The notes under the pieces are model-generated. The model searched no databases. It saw nothing but the letters and a program-made list of their open reading frames with translations, and was not told where the DNA came from. The translations under genes and the position numbers were made by a program. Shown piece by piece: positions 26,359 through 37,435 of a stretch of 64,000 bases of DNA. How positions within the stretch are numbered: position 1 is the stretch's first letter; every line of letters begins with the position of its first letter. The stretch comes from Paenibacillus graminis (lineage in GTDB: Bacteria; Bacillota; Bacilli; Paenibacillales; Paenibacillaceae), in the NCBI RefSeq assembly GCF_000758705.1, contig NZ_CP009287.1, positions 6,324,001 through 6,388,000 of the forward strand, read 5' to 3'.

Positions 26359-29300
26359 TTACCCATTAATTAGTCCTGCTTGCAGCAGCAGTCTGTGCAG
26401 CAATACGGTCGTCTCAGCACGGGTTACTGCCTGCTGCGGACGCAACTCATCTCCATACCCTTTCATAAGACCTTCATAAATCGCTGTCCGCAGCGCTTCC
26501 TTTGCCCAGGCGCCAATTTGACTGCTGTCAGTGTAAAGGGACAGATCCGCTTGTACTCCAACGTTGCCTGCTGGAGCAGCATCCGTCAAACGCAGCGCTC
26601 GAATGATAGTTACGATCGCTTCTTGCCGAGATACCTTCTGGTTAGGTCTGAAAGCACCATCACCGAAACCATCCATAATCCCGTATGCTTTTACTGCCGC
26701 CACAGCACTGCTGTACCAGCTCAAGCCGTTTACATCCCGGAACCCTGAATTGTCTCCTTCCGGCAACCCCAGCGCTCTTGCTACCATTGCAGCGAGTTCG
26801 GCCCGTGTAATCGCTGCTCCAGGAGCGAAGTGTCCTCCTTCTGTTCCCTGTACAATCATTCTGTTACTCATTTGGGAAATTTCCGGTTCCGCCCAGTGTC
26901 CCTTAATATCTGTTAATGGAGACGTTATGGATACCACTACATAAGTGCTGTTTGTGAGACTGCGAATAACAGCAGCCTGGTGCCCGTCAACTATAGTGAA
27001 TTCCGTTGGTACCGGGCGCACCCCTGAGTTCTGGTCCCATATGATAGCCGTTGATGCCGCTCCGGCATTCTCGGATAAGTAAATGACTCTTTCTACATAA
27101 TGGTTAAAGCGGGTGACTTCTTTTTTCTTGCCATTACCCGTTACAAGGACATTGAAATGAACCGGATCGGTTGCCAGGTGAAACCCGTTTGTAGTGGCCG
27201 CCTCTTGCAGCTCCGTTTCCCGCTTGCCACGCTCGATGATAATCTGGACTTCCACATCGTCCGTCCAAGTGGTCTGCTGATTTATAATCTCAACTAGCGG
27301 CAAGCGATATTGGCCATATTGTGTTTTTATAGTAATTGCAGCCGTCCTGCCAGCCAGGATGGGGACTGTATTGCCGGTAAGCCTGAGCGCCAGTTGATCC
27401 GCCTCTTCTTCAACTGAAATCGAAAGATTAGCTTCAGCCGTATTGGATAGCGAATCAAGGGCCTGGTACAGATTATCCATATTCAGCAGAACGTCGATTG
27501 TTTTTGCTCCATTGGCATTTACATTACGTGTGGCAAGCCCTGTTACTTTTCTGTTATTAATCCAAACCACTGGTGCATTGCCAGGCAATGACGGACTCGA
27601 AGAACCGGGAACAATCGCGGGTCCGCCCGGGACAGATCCGGAATCCGGAACCTTACTGGCCGCTGAACGAATCACGTTGAGCGTATAGGTTTTAAATGAA
27701 CTGTCTTGCGCCTTGACACGGACCTCAAACTTATTTTGACCTGTTGCAAGAACATACTCTTTGGTTAGTGCATTGCTGTCTACCTGGAGTCCGTTCACAT
27801 AGACGGCTGCATGCACATTTGCGGGAGTCAGCAGCATTCTCAAACCATACACCGAATCACTGACTTCCAGTGTATTGCTTAGTTTACCCGCATCAAAATC
27901 AAACTTCACCGTCCCGCCAAGCCCGATTAGCTGCCAGCCCGTCAAGTCCGAATCGCTGCTCAAAGGTACGATATTCTGGATTTCAATCAAGCTAACATTT
28001 GCGTTACCTGCTGTATCTGCCGCATAGACTGAATAAATCCCATTCTCCTGTACGGTGAAATGGTCTTTAATTTGTGTTCCCTGTGTGTCAAAATAAGAGA
28101 TCGAACGGCTTCCAGCTGCCCATTTTATTGAAGAAATACTATTGTATTCGCCATATACTGACGCATAAACCGCAACATGTACACTGGAGAAGGTTGGAGC
28201 GGCAGTATCAACCTGCAGTTTGATAACTGGAGGCTGATCGTACGTAAAAGTAATGCTCACCGTTTCGTCCAGTGATATACCACTTGCTTCTTCCTTTGCA
28301 GAATAAGTCACTTTCTCTGCCATTACATTGCTGACCGCAAATGTGGCAAGCCCCTCTTCATTAGTAACTCCATAAACTTCTTGGGTCACAGAGCTTCCAT
28401 CTTGAGCTTGAAGCTGCACCCGTTTTCCGGCGAGTGGATGATCATATTTATCTTTAAGCCTCACGTAGATCGAGGCTTGGCTTTTCCCATCTGCCCGTAC
28501 GACTAGATCGCTTGCCGTAACTGTAGAGTAAGATGAACTTACTTCACCCGGTATAAGCTGAACCGTTACCGTTGAGGCTAGCGCACTGCCATCGATAGTG
28601 GCACTTATCTTTGCGGTCCCTGCCGCTGCCGGCGCTGTCAGCGTCGCCGTATAGGTTCCGTTATGGTTGTCCGTGACTGGACTCACCGTACCGGATGTCG
28701 ACGCAACCGTTACCGTCGCCCCTCCGGCAGTTAAAGCATTGCCCTGCGCATCCTTCAGCTTCACGGTCACCGTCGTCTGACTTGTGCCGTCCGCCGTCAA
28801 CGAAGCATCTCCAACCTCGATTGTGCTGGTCGCCATCGACGGTGCCCCCGCCACGAACTGGACCGTTGCCGTGCTTGTCAGTGCAGCGCCGCCGACCGTT
28901 GCACTTACGGTCGCCGTTCCTACCGCTGCCGGCGCTGTCAGCGTCGCCGTATAGGTTCCGTTATGGTTGTCCGTGACTGGACTCACCGTCCCGGATGTCG
29001 ACGTGATCCCCACCGTTGACCCTCCGGCGGTCAGCGCATTGCCCTGCGCATCCTTCAGCTTCACGGTCACTGTCGTCTGGCTCGTGCCGTCCGCCGTCAA
29101 CGAAGCATCTCCAACCTCGATTGTGCTGGTCGCCATCGACGGTGCCCCCGCCACGAACTGGACCGTTGCCGTGCCTGTCAGTGCAGCGCCGCCGACCGTT
29201 GCACTTACGGTCGCCGTTCCTGCCGCTGCCGGCGCTGTCAGCGTCGCCGTATAGGTTCCGTTATGGTTGTCCGTGACTGGACTCACCGTACCGGATGTCG

Positions 29301-32300
29301 ACGTGATTCCCACCGTCGACCCTCCGGCAGTTAAAGCATTGCCCTGCGCATCCTTCAGCTTCACGGTCACCGTCGTCTGGCTCGTGCCGTCTGCCGTCAA
29401 CGAAACATCTCCAACCTCGATTGTGCTGGTCGCCATCGACGGTGCCCCCGCCACGAACTGGACCGTTGCCGTGCCTGTCAGTGCAGCGCCGCCGACCGTT
29501 GCACTTACGGTCGCCGTTCCTGCTGTTGCCGGCGCTGTCAGCGTCGCCGTATAGGTCCCGTTATGGTTGTCCGTGACTGGACTCACCGTCCCCTGCGTCG
29601 CCGCAACCGTTACCGTTGACCCTCCGGCAGTTAAAGCATTGCCCTGCGCATCCTTCAGCTTCACGGTCACTGTCGTCTGGCTCGTGCCGTCCGCCGTCAA
29701 CGAAGCATCTCCAACCTCGATTGTGCTGGTCGCCATCGACGGTGCCCCCGCCACGAACTGGACCGTTGCCGTGCCTGTCAGTGCAGCGCCGCCGACCGTT
29801 GCACTTACGGTCGCCGTTCCTGCCGCTGCCGGCGCTGTCAGCGTCGCCGTATAGGTTCCGTTATGGTTGTCCGTGACTGGACTCACCGTACCGGATGTCG
29901 ACGTGATTCCCACCGTCGACCCTCCGGCAGTTAAAGCATTGCCCTGCGCATCCTTCAGCTTCACGGTCACCGTCGTCTGGCTCGTGCCGTCCGCCGTCAA
30001 CGAAACATCTCCAACCTCGATTGTGCTGGTCGCCATCGACGGTGCCCCCGCCACGAACTGGACCGTTGCCGTGCCTGTCAGTGCAGCGCCGCCGATCGTT
30101 GCACTTACGGTCGCCGTTCCTGCCGCTGCCGGCGCTGTCAAAGTCGCCGTATAGGTTCCGTTATGGTTGTCCGTGACTGGACTCACCGTACCGGATGTCG
30201 CCGCAACCGTTACCGTCGACCCTCCGGCAGTTAAAGCATTGCCCTGCGCATCCTTCAGCTTCACCGTCACTGTCGTCTGGCTCGTGCCATCCGCCGTCAA
30301 CGAAGCATCTCCAACCTCGATTGTGCTGGTCGCCATCGACGGTAACCCGGCCACGAACTGGACCGTTGCCGTGCTTGTCAGTGCAGCACCGCCGACCGTC
30401 GCACTTACAGTCGCCATTCCTACCGCTGCCGGCGCTGTCAGCATCGCCGTATAGGTCCCGTTATGGTTGTCCGTGACTGGACTCACCGTCCCGGATGTCG
30501 ACGCAACCGTTACCGTCGACCCTCCGGCGGTAAGCGCATTGCCCTGCGCATCCTTCAGCTTCACGGTCACCGTCGTCTGGCTCGTGCCGTCCGCCGTCAA
30601 CGAAGCATCTCCAACCTCGACTGTGCTGGTCGCCATCGACGGTGCCCCCGCCACGAACTGGACCGTTGCCGTGCCTGTCAGTGCAGCGCCGCCGACCGTT
30701 GCACTTACGGTCGCCGTTCCTGCCGCTGCCGGCGCTGTCAGCGTCGCCGTATAGGTTCCGTTATGGTTGTCCGTGACTGGACTCACCGTACCGGATGTCG
30801 ACGTGATTCCCACCGTCGACCCTCCGGCGGTCAGCGCATTGCCCTGCGCATCCTTCAGCTTCACGGTCACTGTCGTCTGGCTCGTGCCGTCCGCCGTCAA
30901 CGAAGCATCTCCAACCTCGATTGTGCTGGCCGCCATCGACGGTGACCCGGCCACGAACTGGACCGTTGCCGTGCTTGTCAGTGCAGCACCGCCGACCGTT
31001 GCACTTACAGTCGCCATTCCTACCGCTGCCGGCGCTGTCAGCATCGCCGTATAGGTCCCGTTATGGTTGTCCGTGACTGGACTCACCGTACCGGATGTCG
31101 ACGCAACCGTTACCGTCGACCCTCCGGCGGTCAGCGCATTGCCCTGCGCATCCTTCAGCTTCACGGTCACCATCGTCTGGCTCGTGCCGTCCGCCGTCAA
31201 CGAAGCATCTCCAACCTGGACTGTGCTGGTCGCCATCGACGGTAACCCGGCCACGAACTGGACCGTTGCCGTGCCTGTTAGTGCAGCGCCGCCGACCGTT
31301 GCACTTACGGTCGCCGTTCCTGCCGCTGCCGGCGCTGTCAGCGTCGCCGTATAGGTTCCATTATGGTTGTCCGTGACTGGACTCACCGTACCGGATGTCG
31401 ACGTGATTCCCACCGTCGACCCTCCGGCGGTCAGCGCATTGCCCTGCGCATCCTTCAGCTTCACGGTCACCGTCGTCTGGCTCGTGCCGTCCGCCGTCAA
31501 CGAAACAGCTCCAACCTCGATTGTGCTGGTCGCCATCGACGGTGACCCGGCTACGAACTGGACCGTTGCCGTGCCTGTCAGTGCAGCGCCGCCGACCGTT
31601 GCACTTACGGTCGCCGTTCCTGCCGCTGCCGGCGCTGTCAGCGTCGCCGTATAGGTCCCGTTATGGTTGTCCGTGACTGGACTCACCGTACCGGATGTCG
31701 ACGTGATTCCCACCGTCGACCCTCCGGCGGTAAGCGCATTGCCCTGCGCATCCTTCAGCTTCACGGTAACCGTCGTCTGGCTCGTGCCGTCCGCTACAAG
31801 GCTGGACTCTGCACTGGATATCTCACTTAATGCAGGAGATGTCGAATAATCGGCAATCATGTACGTTCTGAAAGAGAAGTCATAATTGTTAGCCGGGGAG
31901 TATCCTCTTGTATACGGGTTGCCACTGCTGCTATACCACCCGAAACCACTCGATCCTCCGAACTCCGTAGAAGCAACCATTCTATACATCGTGTCCTTCT
32001 GCAAATAAGGTGATGCTCCAGAAAAGTCAACCGACGTCCAGCCTGTGCTGTAGGAAGCCAGTTGCGCTTCACCGAGCAATACCGAAAGATTCCCTTCCTT
32101 ATAAATTTTTAACTTCAGGACTCCAGGTGAACCATAGGTATCGAATATATTCAGTTCAATCCTGCTGAGATTTCCGGTAATCCCCGGAGTAAAGGTTTGA
32201 TATCTTCCATTTTCATAATTGACCCATACATTCCCTGTCACATTTTCCTGCTTTTGATCCAATACCACTGGATCTGCAGCAGATACATCCCCATAAAACA

Positions 32301-32370
32301 CCGATCCGAAAACAACCATGAATACCAAAATCATGGCGATCCGGCGTTCGTATCGTTGTATACCTTTCAT
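26359..32370 (-). CDS. Giant S-layer-anchored protein with eleven tandem Ig-like repeats
   Basis: A 2003-residue secreted protein. Residues 1-32 are a signal peptide. About 33-175 is a beta-sandwich domain. About 185-1275 holds eleven copies of a 100-residue invasin/intimin-like (Big_1) Ig domain, each starting near LTADGTSQTTVTVKLKDAQG and containing VSPVTDNHNGTYTA. A twelfth, divergent copy follows (about 1275-1385). A cadherin-like domain (about 1490-1570), a Pro/Gly/Ser linker and a further region lead to three SLH domains (about 1820-2003; ITRAELAAMVARALGL, RPNQKVSRQEAIVTIIRAL, QQAVTRAETTVLLHRLL), which bind pyruvylated wall polymer. Repeats form a stalk that lifts the N-terminal domain off the wall, so adhesion is a likely role. 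GGAGG lies before the ATG. Confidence 0.92.
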   Translation of the reverse strand: MKGIQRYERRIAMILVFMVVFGSVFYGDVSAADPVVLDQKQENVTGNVWVNYENGRYQTFTPGITGNLSRIELNIFDTYGSPGVLKLKIYKEGNLSVLLGEAQLASYSTGWTSVDFSGASPYLQKDTMYRMVASTEFGGSSGFGWYSSSGNPYTRGYSPANNYDFSFRTYMIADYSTSPALSEISSAESSLVADGTSQTTVTVKLKDAQGNALTAGGSTVGITSTSGTVSPVTDNHNGTYTATLTAPAAAGTATVSATVGGAALTGTATVQFVAGSPSMATSTIEVGAVSLTADGTSQTTVTVKLKDAQGNALTAGGSTVGITSTSGTVSPVTDNHNGTYTATLTAPAAAGTATVSATVGGAALTGTATVQFVAGLPSMATSTVQVGDASLTADGTSQTMVTVKLKDAQGNALTAGGSTVTVASTSGTVSPVTDNHNGTYTAMLTAPAAVGMATVSATVGGAALTSTATVQFVAGSPSMAASTIEVGDASLTADGTSQTTVTVKLKDAQGNALTAGGSTVGITSTSGTVSPVTDNHNGTYTATLTAPAAAGTATVSATVGGAALTGTATVQFVAGAPSMATSTVEVGDASLTADGTSQTTVTVKLKDAQGNALTAGGSTVTVASTSGTVSPVTDNHNGTYTAMLTAPAAVGMATVSATVGGAALTSTATVQFVAGLPSMATSTIEVGDASLTADGTSQTTVTVKLKDAQGNALTAGGSTVTVAATSGTVSPVTDNHNGTYTATLTAPAAAGTATVSATIGGAALTGTATVQFVAGAPSMATSTIEVGDVSLTADGTSQTTVTVKLKDAQGNALTAGGSTVGITSTSGTVSPVTDNHNGTYTATLTAPAAAGTATVSATVGGAALTGTATVQFVAGAPSMATSTIEVGDASLTADGTSQTTVTVKLKDAQGNALTAGGSTVTVAATQGTVSPVTDNHNGTYTATLTAPATAGTATVSATVGGAALTGTATVQFVAGAPSMATSTIEVGDVSLTADGTSQTTVTVKLKDAQGNALTAGGSTVGITSTSGTVSPVTDNHNGTYTATLTAPAAAGTATVSATVGGAALTGTATVQFVAGAPSMATSTIEVGDASLTADGTSQTTVTVKLKDAQGNALTAGGSTVGITSTSGTVSPVTDNHNGTYTATLTAPAAVGTATVSATVGGAALTSTATVQFVAGAPSMATSTIEVGDASLTADGTSQTTVTVKLKDAQGNALTAGGATVTVASTSGTVSPVTDNHNGTYTATLTAPAAAGTAKISATIDGSALASTVTVQLIPGEVSSSYSTVTASDLVVRADGKSQASIYVRLKDKYDHPLAGKRVQLQAQDGSSVTQEVYGVTNEEGLATFAVSNVMAEKVTYSAKEEASGISLDETVSITFTYDQPPVIKLQVDTAAPTFSSVHVAVYASVYGEYNSISSIKWAAGSRSISYFDTQGTQIKDHFTVQENGIYSVYAADTAGNANVSLIEIQNIVPLSSDSDLTGWQLIGLGGTVKFDFDAGKLSNTLEVSDSVYGLRMLLTPANVHAAVYVNGLQVDSNALTKEYVLATGQNKFEVRVKAQDSSFKTYTLNVIRSAASKVPDSGSVPGGPAIVPGSSSPSLPGNAPVVWINNRKVTGLATRNVNANGAKTIDVLLNMDNLYQALDSLSNTAEANLSISVEEEADQLALRLTGNTVPILAGRTAAITIKTQYGQYRLPLVEIINQQTTWTDDVEVQIIIERGKRETELQEAATTNGFHLATDPVHFNVLVTGNGKKKEVTRFNHYVERVIYLSENAGAASTAIIWDQNSGVRPVPTEFTIVDGHQAAVIRSLTNSTYVVVSITSPLTDIKGHWAEPEISQMSNRMIVQGTEGGHFAPGAAITRAELAAMVARALGLPEGDNSGFRDVNGLSWYSSAVAAVKAYGIMDGFGDGAFRPNQKVSRQEAIVTIIRALRLTDAAPAGNVGVQADLSLYTDSSQIGAWAKEALRTAIYEGLMKGYGDELRPQQAVTRAETTVLLHRLLLQAGLING
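28545..31800. repeat. Eleven 300-bp in-frame tandem repeats
   Basis: The block TTATGGTTGTCCGTGACTGG recurs at 28661 and every 300 bp up to 31661, eleven times. Copies are nearly identical in DNA. Differences fall in a few positions that are shuffled among copies, which suggests gene conversion or unequal crossing-over. Copy number may vary between strains and is vulnerable to assembly collapse. Confidence 0.95.
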
Positions 32371-32472
32371 TAAATATCCTCCATTTCCTGACTTCCCGAT
32401 GAATCGAAAGAACGCTTATGTAAGTTGAATCTTTTATCTACCAAAACCGGACGGATTTACCGATATAATGAC

Positions 32473-32643
32473 TTAACTCACGAAAAAAGTGCCTACCCCG
32501 ACAATCAGCGCCGCTAATAAAAAAATGCCAAAATACCATTTTGTAAACTTAAAGCTTATCCCGGGTCCATCCCACCAAATCTTCACAAAGATCACAACGC
32601 CAAGAAGAAGAATACTAATAAAAGCAATTAGGGCATTCTCCAT
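32473..32643 (-). CDS. 56-residue membrane protein of unknown function
   Basis: ATG at 32643, stop at 32473. Two hydrophobic segments (about residues 4-21 and 36-54) are separated by a short polar loop with KIWWDGPG, so it is a small two-span membrane protein. AGGTGA lies 5 bp before the ATG. It is on the same strand as, and about 100 bp ahead of, the giant S-layer gene. I do not recognise the family. Confidence 0.6.
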   Translation of the reverse strand: MENALIAFISILLLGVVIFVKIWWDGPGISFKFTKWYFGIFLLAALIVGVGTFFVS

Positions 32644-32798
32644 TTATTCACCTAAACCTCTCCCATTTCTCAAATCAGCTAATAAGTCATGCTCCAAGCA
32701 TAGAGTTAATATTTAAAATTCTCTATACCTAAAAAGTTGTATCTTCCATTACAATAATATGTATTCGCTACTAAGCCTAATATTAGAGGTGTTCAAAA

Positions 32799-35700
32799 AT
32801 GAAAGTGAATCAACAAGTTGACAGTGTTATCAGAAGAATCCTACTCGAAAACGCTGATTCTGGTAAAAGCCTGCAGCATGATGCAGATATGACGCTAAGA
32901 GAATTCATGAATCGACAGCCCTGTACAAAACCGGAGGTATTTCTCACCCTTGCCAGGTCCATCGCGGCAGGTGTCCTGCAGCTTCATCAGCTGCAGACCC
33001 TTCATCTGGATTTGCGGCCTGAGCGGATCGGGGTCCGTTCCAATGGCCAAGAGGCTTATTTAATAGATTCAGGTTATGCACTGCAACGCTCGGACAACGG
33101 TTATATCCGTCCGGCTGGCTATGGTATGTCTGACACGGGTTTACCCTATTGTTCGCCTGAGAACACAGGCAGAATGCTGCGGACAGTGGATGAGCGAAGC
33201 GATCTATATTCTATCGGCGTTATTTTCTACGAAATTTTGGCCGGATATCTGCCCTTTCTTGCCGACAATCCGCTGGAATGGGTGTATATGCATCTGGCAC
33301 AAGCCCCTCCTCCACTAACACGGGAACAGTCACATTTACCTGACGGCTTGGAGGCTGTAGTAATGAAGCTGCTCGACAAAAATCCGGATAATCGCTACCA
33401 GAATGCCGGTTTTTTACTAGCAGACCTAGACAAAATCGGACGTTCCCAAGACACCCTTTTCATGGAACCCGGGTTTCACGGAAGAGAATATGAGATCTCC
33501 ATGCTGACCCAGGCCTTTTATTCCGCTTGCTTCGGATCAACAGAAATGGTCTACGTTTCGGGCGAAGCCGGCATCGGCAAAACGAGCCTTATAGACGAGG
33601 TTTTCCGCAAACAGCAGCATGCCCGTAATTTTTTTTATGTCACCGGTAAATTCGAGCAAATATCTAAAGAAAGCCCCTATCATCCGATTATCCAAGCCTT
33701 TCGTGGCTTGATGCGGCATCTGCTGGGAGAACGCAAGGAACAGTCCGAGCTGTGGAGGCAAAGACTGCAGGAAACACTTGGGGCAAGCGCTAACGTCATT
33801 ACTGATATTATTCCTGAAGTGGAGCTGATCCTGGGCTCCATGCCGTCTGCGGAGGAGCTTCCGGCCAATGAATCGAAGAAACGGTTCATCTATATTTTCC
33901 GCAAATTTGTACAAGCCCTAGCCTCCAAAGAATACCCTCTCGTCCTGTTTATTGATGATTTACAGTGGGCGGATTCATCTTCACTGCAGTTGATTCATGC
34001 GCTGATGTGCGACCCGGAATGCCAATATTTGATGTTCATCTGCGCTTATCGCCCTAACGAAACAGACCGCAGCAAGCTGCCGGGATACGAGCTGGATGGG
34101 AGCATTACCGATCAGGCAGTAATCCGCCATATTCATTTGTCACCGCTTAGTCTTGAGCAAATGAATCATATTGTGATGGAGACACTGAATAGCGGGAAGG
34201 AGACTGCACTATCTTTTACGGAGCTGTTATACCCTAAATCAGGCGGCAATCCGTTTCATTTCAAGCAAATATTGCTGCACTTTCAAGACGACGGCATCCT
34301 GCAGTACAACCACGGGAATCAATGCTGGCAATGGAATTTGGGACAGATCATGGGGCAGGAACCGAGCTATGCCATCAATGATTTAATGGAGCACAGATTG
34401 CGGCGTCTCTCAGGGGTTGCACAGGAGCTGCTGCAAATTGCGGCTTGCGTGGGAAGTACCTTCCACCCGGATCTGATAGCCTGCGTTGCCAAACGGGAAA
34501 CCCCGGAGGTTCATGCAGAATGGGCCACGATTGAGGCTGAAGGCATGATTTCGGCATATGATACAGATGAATTCCGTTTTGCCCACGATAATATCCAGAA
34601 GCTGATTTACAGCCAGATAGGGGATGAAGCGAGACAGGCCATTCATATCCGGATTGCCGCAACCTTGCAGGCTGCCGGGGATGGAGAGCACTTGTTTGAT
34701 GTGGTCAATCATTTAAATAAAGGCTCCGGCAAAAATATGGAAGAAGCCGAGAACCTTAAGCTCGTACAACTAAATCTTGATGCGGGCAACCGTGCCAAGG
34801 CTGCTTCCGCTTACGACGTTGCGCTGGGTTATTTCAGAAAAGGGGTAGAACTAATGTCCGCAGAAGCTTGGAACAACGCCTTCGAGCTCTGTTTTGAACT
34901 GCATGCGGAGCAAGCGGAATGTGAATATTTATGTGGAAATGCTAAGGAGTCCGACCGGCAAATCGATTTCCTGCTTGGGTTTGCACGCAGTCCGGCTGAG
35001 CGGAGCAGAGTTCAGATGATCCGGATTATGCAGTATATTAATCAAGGCAAGTATTTGGAGGGCACAGCACTTGGTCTCGAAAGCCTGCGGGAGCATCATA
35101 TCATCATTCCGCCCCATCCGGGCAAATTCGCACTGATGATGGAAGCGGTGCGAATGGAGGTCCTTCTTCGCAACCGGTACGATAGGCTCGCTGATTTGGA
35201 GGAAATGTCCGATAATGACCGGATAGCTGCAATGAATCTCATTCTTGCGATTATACCCTCCACCTTCTTCACGAATAAAAGGATTTATTTCCTTCTGATA
35301 TGCAGAGCTATTCAATTATCCATTAAATATGGAAATACCCCTGTTTCCGCAGCCGTTTATTCTGCGTATGGCATGCTGTTGGGCAGTGCATGGGGTAAAT
35401 TCGATAAGGGCTATGCCATTGGCAAGGTCGGAATGGAGCTTTCCGAGCGTTATAATATCACTTCAGTTAAAAGCAAAACCTATACTATGTTCGGCGGAGT
35501 GCTCTGCCAATTTGCCGGAAATGCGCTCGAAGGCGAGAGATACTTGTCCAAGGCGCTTCGCTTTGGCCTGGAGTCAGGAGACTATGTGTTTGCCAGCTAT
35601 GCCATTGGCGCACATGTTAATTCGCTCTATACCAGAGCGCCTTTAAGTGAATTCGAAAGAACCATAGCCGAATATATGGTGGTCCTTGATACTACAAATG

Positions 35701-37283
35701 ACGAGTTCGTGAAGCAGAACTTCTACCTGTATCAGCAATTTATTCTTGCCCTTCAAGGGAGGACGGCTGCCCCCTACTCCTTCAGCAGCGCTGGGTTTGA
35801 GGAGGAGGAGTTCCTCCGCCGGACTCAGACTGAGGAGACCTCAGCCACTACCTTCTTTCAATACAATACTTATAAGACTCAGCTTTGTTACTTGCTTGGT
35901 AATTATGAGGAAGCCATTCACTGGGCGCAGCGGGCGGAATCCTATAAAGACTACGCGACACATTTGCCGCATTTGCCGGAATGCCTTTTCTATGAGTCGC
36001 TCGCTGCATTGGCCGGTTCTGCACCGTCATGGAAAGAGGCTCATACTAAGAAGCGCCTCCTGAGCCATCTTGACCGTTTCCGGAAATGGGCGGCATGGAG
36101 TCCGGATAATTATCAGCCCAGATATGATCTCCTTCAAGCCGAAATGGCCCGTGTTTCCGGCGAATTCAGGAGGGCTGAAGAATTGTATGACAAAGCCATT
36201 CGTGAAGCCAGGGAGCGGGATGATATACAGGTGGCCAGCCTTTCGGGCGAGCTTGCCGCCTGCCACTACTGGAGTCGCGGCAATCAAAAAACGGCTTTAT
36301 TTTATTTGCAAACGGCCTTTGAGGCATATACCGGGTGGGGCGTACAAGTGAAGCTCACACAGTTAGAAAAGCTTATGCGGCACTGGCAGCAGGATGAGAA
36401 CGCTGATACAGCTTCCGAAAACCTGCAAAGCACGCCAGAACCTAACAAAATACGACTAGCGGCAGAAACCACCGTCTCTCGTAATATGCCAAATGCCTTT
36501 GAAAACTTTGATCTTGCGGCAATCCTCAAAACCACCCAGGCGATATCCAATCAGGTGGACATCGATACTGTGCTTGCGGAGATCATGAATACCATAATGA
36601 AGTACGCAGGTGCCAGCAAGGGTGCTCTGCTGATGGGCAGTAATGATGGGCTCTACATACAGATCTATGCTGATTCTGAAGCGCAGGTTCCCCCCGCCCC
36701 ATTGGAATTGAATGGCAGCTCTCTCTTGCCCGAAGGCATCATCAGATATGTTTTCCGCACGCAGGAGGATGTTTATTATTCCGGGGACGAGGACAGCTGG
36801 CTGATTCATAATCCGTATATTGCGGAGCACCGGCCCGGTTCCGCACTCTGCATCCCGGTAACCGTTCATAGTAATATGCTTGGGATTCTATATCTCGAAA
36901 ACAGGCTGGCAAGCGGTGTGTTCGCGTCCGAGCGGATGGCTGTCCTTCAAGCTATGGCTTCAAACGGAATATTGATGTGCATGCTGCAGAACTCGGCTGA
37001 GCCAGCCTTTCCGGAACCAGTGCTAACCGAAGAACCCCCGCCAATGTCCGCTACAATGGAGGAGCCGCTTACCGATCGTGAGCTTGAGGTCCTCGCGTTA
37101 CTGGCAGCAGGATTATCTAATAAAGAAATTGCCGATCAACTGATTATCGCCATAGGCACAGTAAAGGTGCACGTCAAAAACATCTTTGCCAAACTAAAAG
37201 TCAACCGGCGCACCAAAGCAATTGTTCAGGCCAAGGAGCTTAAGCTGCTCAGCTCTTCGAATGACCATTTTCAGATTCGTTAA
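32799..37283 (+). CDS. Pseudokinase-AAA ATPase-GAF-LuxR regulator
   Basis: A 1494-residue cytoplasmic regulator. Residues about 30-210 form a protein-kinase-like C-lobe: [10 protein letters not shown] replaces the HRD loop, LIDSG replaces DFG, and YCSPENTG the activation segment; the glycine loop and ATP-binding lysine of the N-lobe are missing, so kinase activity is unlikely. An AAA/STAND ATPase follows (about 228-600) with Walker [11 protein letters not shown] and Walker [12 protein letters not shown] long TPR-like helical region leads to a GAF domain (about 1245-1395) and a LuxR helix-turn-helix (about 1425-1490; [20 protein letters not shown]). Related proteins usually end in a histidine kinase; here the output is DNA binding. 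The signal is unknown. Confidence 0.85.
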   Translation: MKVNQQVDSVIRRILLENADSGKSLQHDADMTLREFMNRQPCTKPEVFLTLARSIAAGVLQLHQLQTLHLDLRPERIGVRSNGQEAYLIDSGYALQRSDNGYIRPAGYGMSDTGLPYCSPENTGRMLRTVDERSDLYSIGVIFYEILAGYLPFLADNPLEWVYMHLAQAPPPLTREQSHLPDGLEAVVMKLLDKNPDNRYQNAGFLLADLDKIGRSQDTLFMEPGFHGREYEISMLTQAFYSACFGSTEMVYVSGEAGIGKTSLIDEVFRKQQHARNFFYVTGKFEQISKESPYHPIIQAFRGLMRHLLGERKEQSELWRQRLQETLGASANVITDIIPEVELILGSMPSAEELPANESKKRFIYIFRKFVQALASKEYPLVLFIDDLQWADSSSLQLIHALMCDPECQYLMFICAYRPNETDRSKLPGYELDGSITDQAVIRHIHLSPLSLEQMNHIVMETLNSGKETALSFTELLYPKSGGNPFHFKQILLHFQDDGILQYNHGNQCWQWNLGQIMGQEPSYAINDLMEHRLRRLSGVAQELLQIAACVGSTFHPDLIACVAKRETPEVHAEWATIEAEGMISAYDTDEFRFAHDNIQKLIYSQIGDEARQAIHIRIAATLQAAGDGEHLFDVVNHLNKGSGKNMEEAENLKLVQLNLDAGNRAKAASAYDVALGYFRKGVELMSAEAWNNAFELCFELHAEQAECEYLCGNAKESDRQIDFLLGFARSPAERSRVQMIRIMQYINQGKYLEGTALGLESLREHHIIIPPHPGKFALMMEAVRMEVLLRNRYDRLADLEEMSDNDRIAAMNLILAIIPSTFFTNKRIYFLLICRAIQLSIKYGNTPVSAAVYSAYGMLLGSAWGKFDKGYAIGKVGMELSERYNITSVKSKTYTMFGGVLCQFAGNALEGERYLSKALRFGLESGDYVFASYAIGAHVNSLYTRAPLSEFERTIAEYMVVLDTTNDEFVKQNFYLYQQFILALQGRTAAPYSFSSAGFEEEEFLRRTQTEETSATTFFQYNTYKTQLCYLLGNYEEAIHWAQRAESYKDYATHLPHLPECLFYESLAALAGSAPSWKEAHTKKRLLSHLDRFRKWAAWSPDNYQPRYDLLQAEMARVSGEFRRAEELYDKAIREARERDDIQVASLSGELAACHYWSRGNQKTALFYLQTAFEAYTGWGVQVKLTQLEKLMRHWQQDENADTASENLQSTPEPNKIRLAAETTVSRNMPNAFENFDLAAILKTTQAISNQVDIDTVLAEIMNTIMKYAGASKGALLMGSNDGLYIQIYADSEAQVPPAPLELNGSSLLPEGIIRYVFRTQEDVYYSGDEDSWLIHNPYIAEHRPGSALCIPVTVHSNMLGILYLENRLASGVFASERMAVLQAMASNGILMCMLQNSAEPAFPEPVLTEEPPPMSATMEEPLTDRELEVLALLAAGLSNKEIADQLIIAIGTVKVHVKNIFAKLKVNRRTKAIVQAKELKLLSSSNDHFQIR

Positions 37284-37362
37284 GCAAGGGCGGGAAGCAG
37301 CCTCTTGACGCCTATTGAACTCCCCCAGGTTCCTCTTCTCCTCAGCGCGTTCACACAAAAAT

Positions 37363-37402
37363 TGCCGGAGCACTAGAACTGCGTTCATTCCAGGCTCCGG
37401 CA
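37363..37402. terminator. Terminator between the LuxR-type regulator and the ABC exporter
   Basis: TGCCGGAGC (37363-37371) pairs with GCTCCGGCA (37394-37402). T-rich sequence follows on both strands. Confidence 0.7.
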
Positions 37403-37435
37403 TCTTTAGTTAGTGTACACCTTCATCACTGCCCC

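Noticed and set aside
28545..31800. Possible assembly artefact in the tandem repeats
   Set aside because: Copies carry distinct substitutions, so they are real separate units, though the number could still be miscounted.
28695..31849. Series of 60-95-codon plus-strand frames every 300 bp
   Set aside because: They are the antisense reading of the tandem repeats of the S-layer gene, kept open only by the codon pattern of the repeat; no ribosome binding sites.
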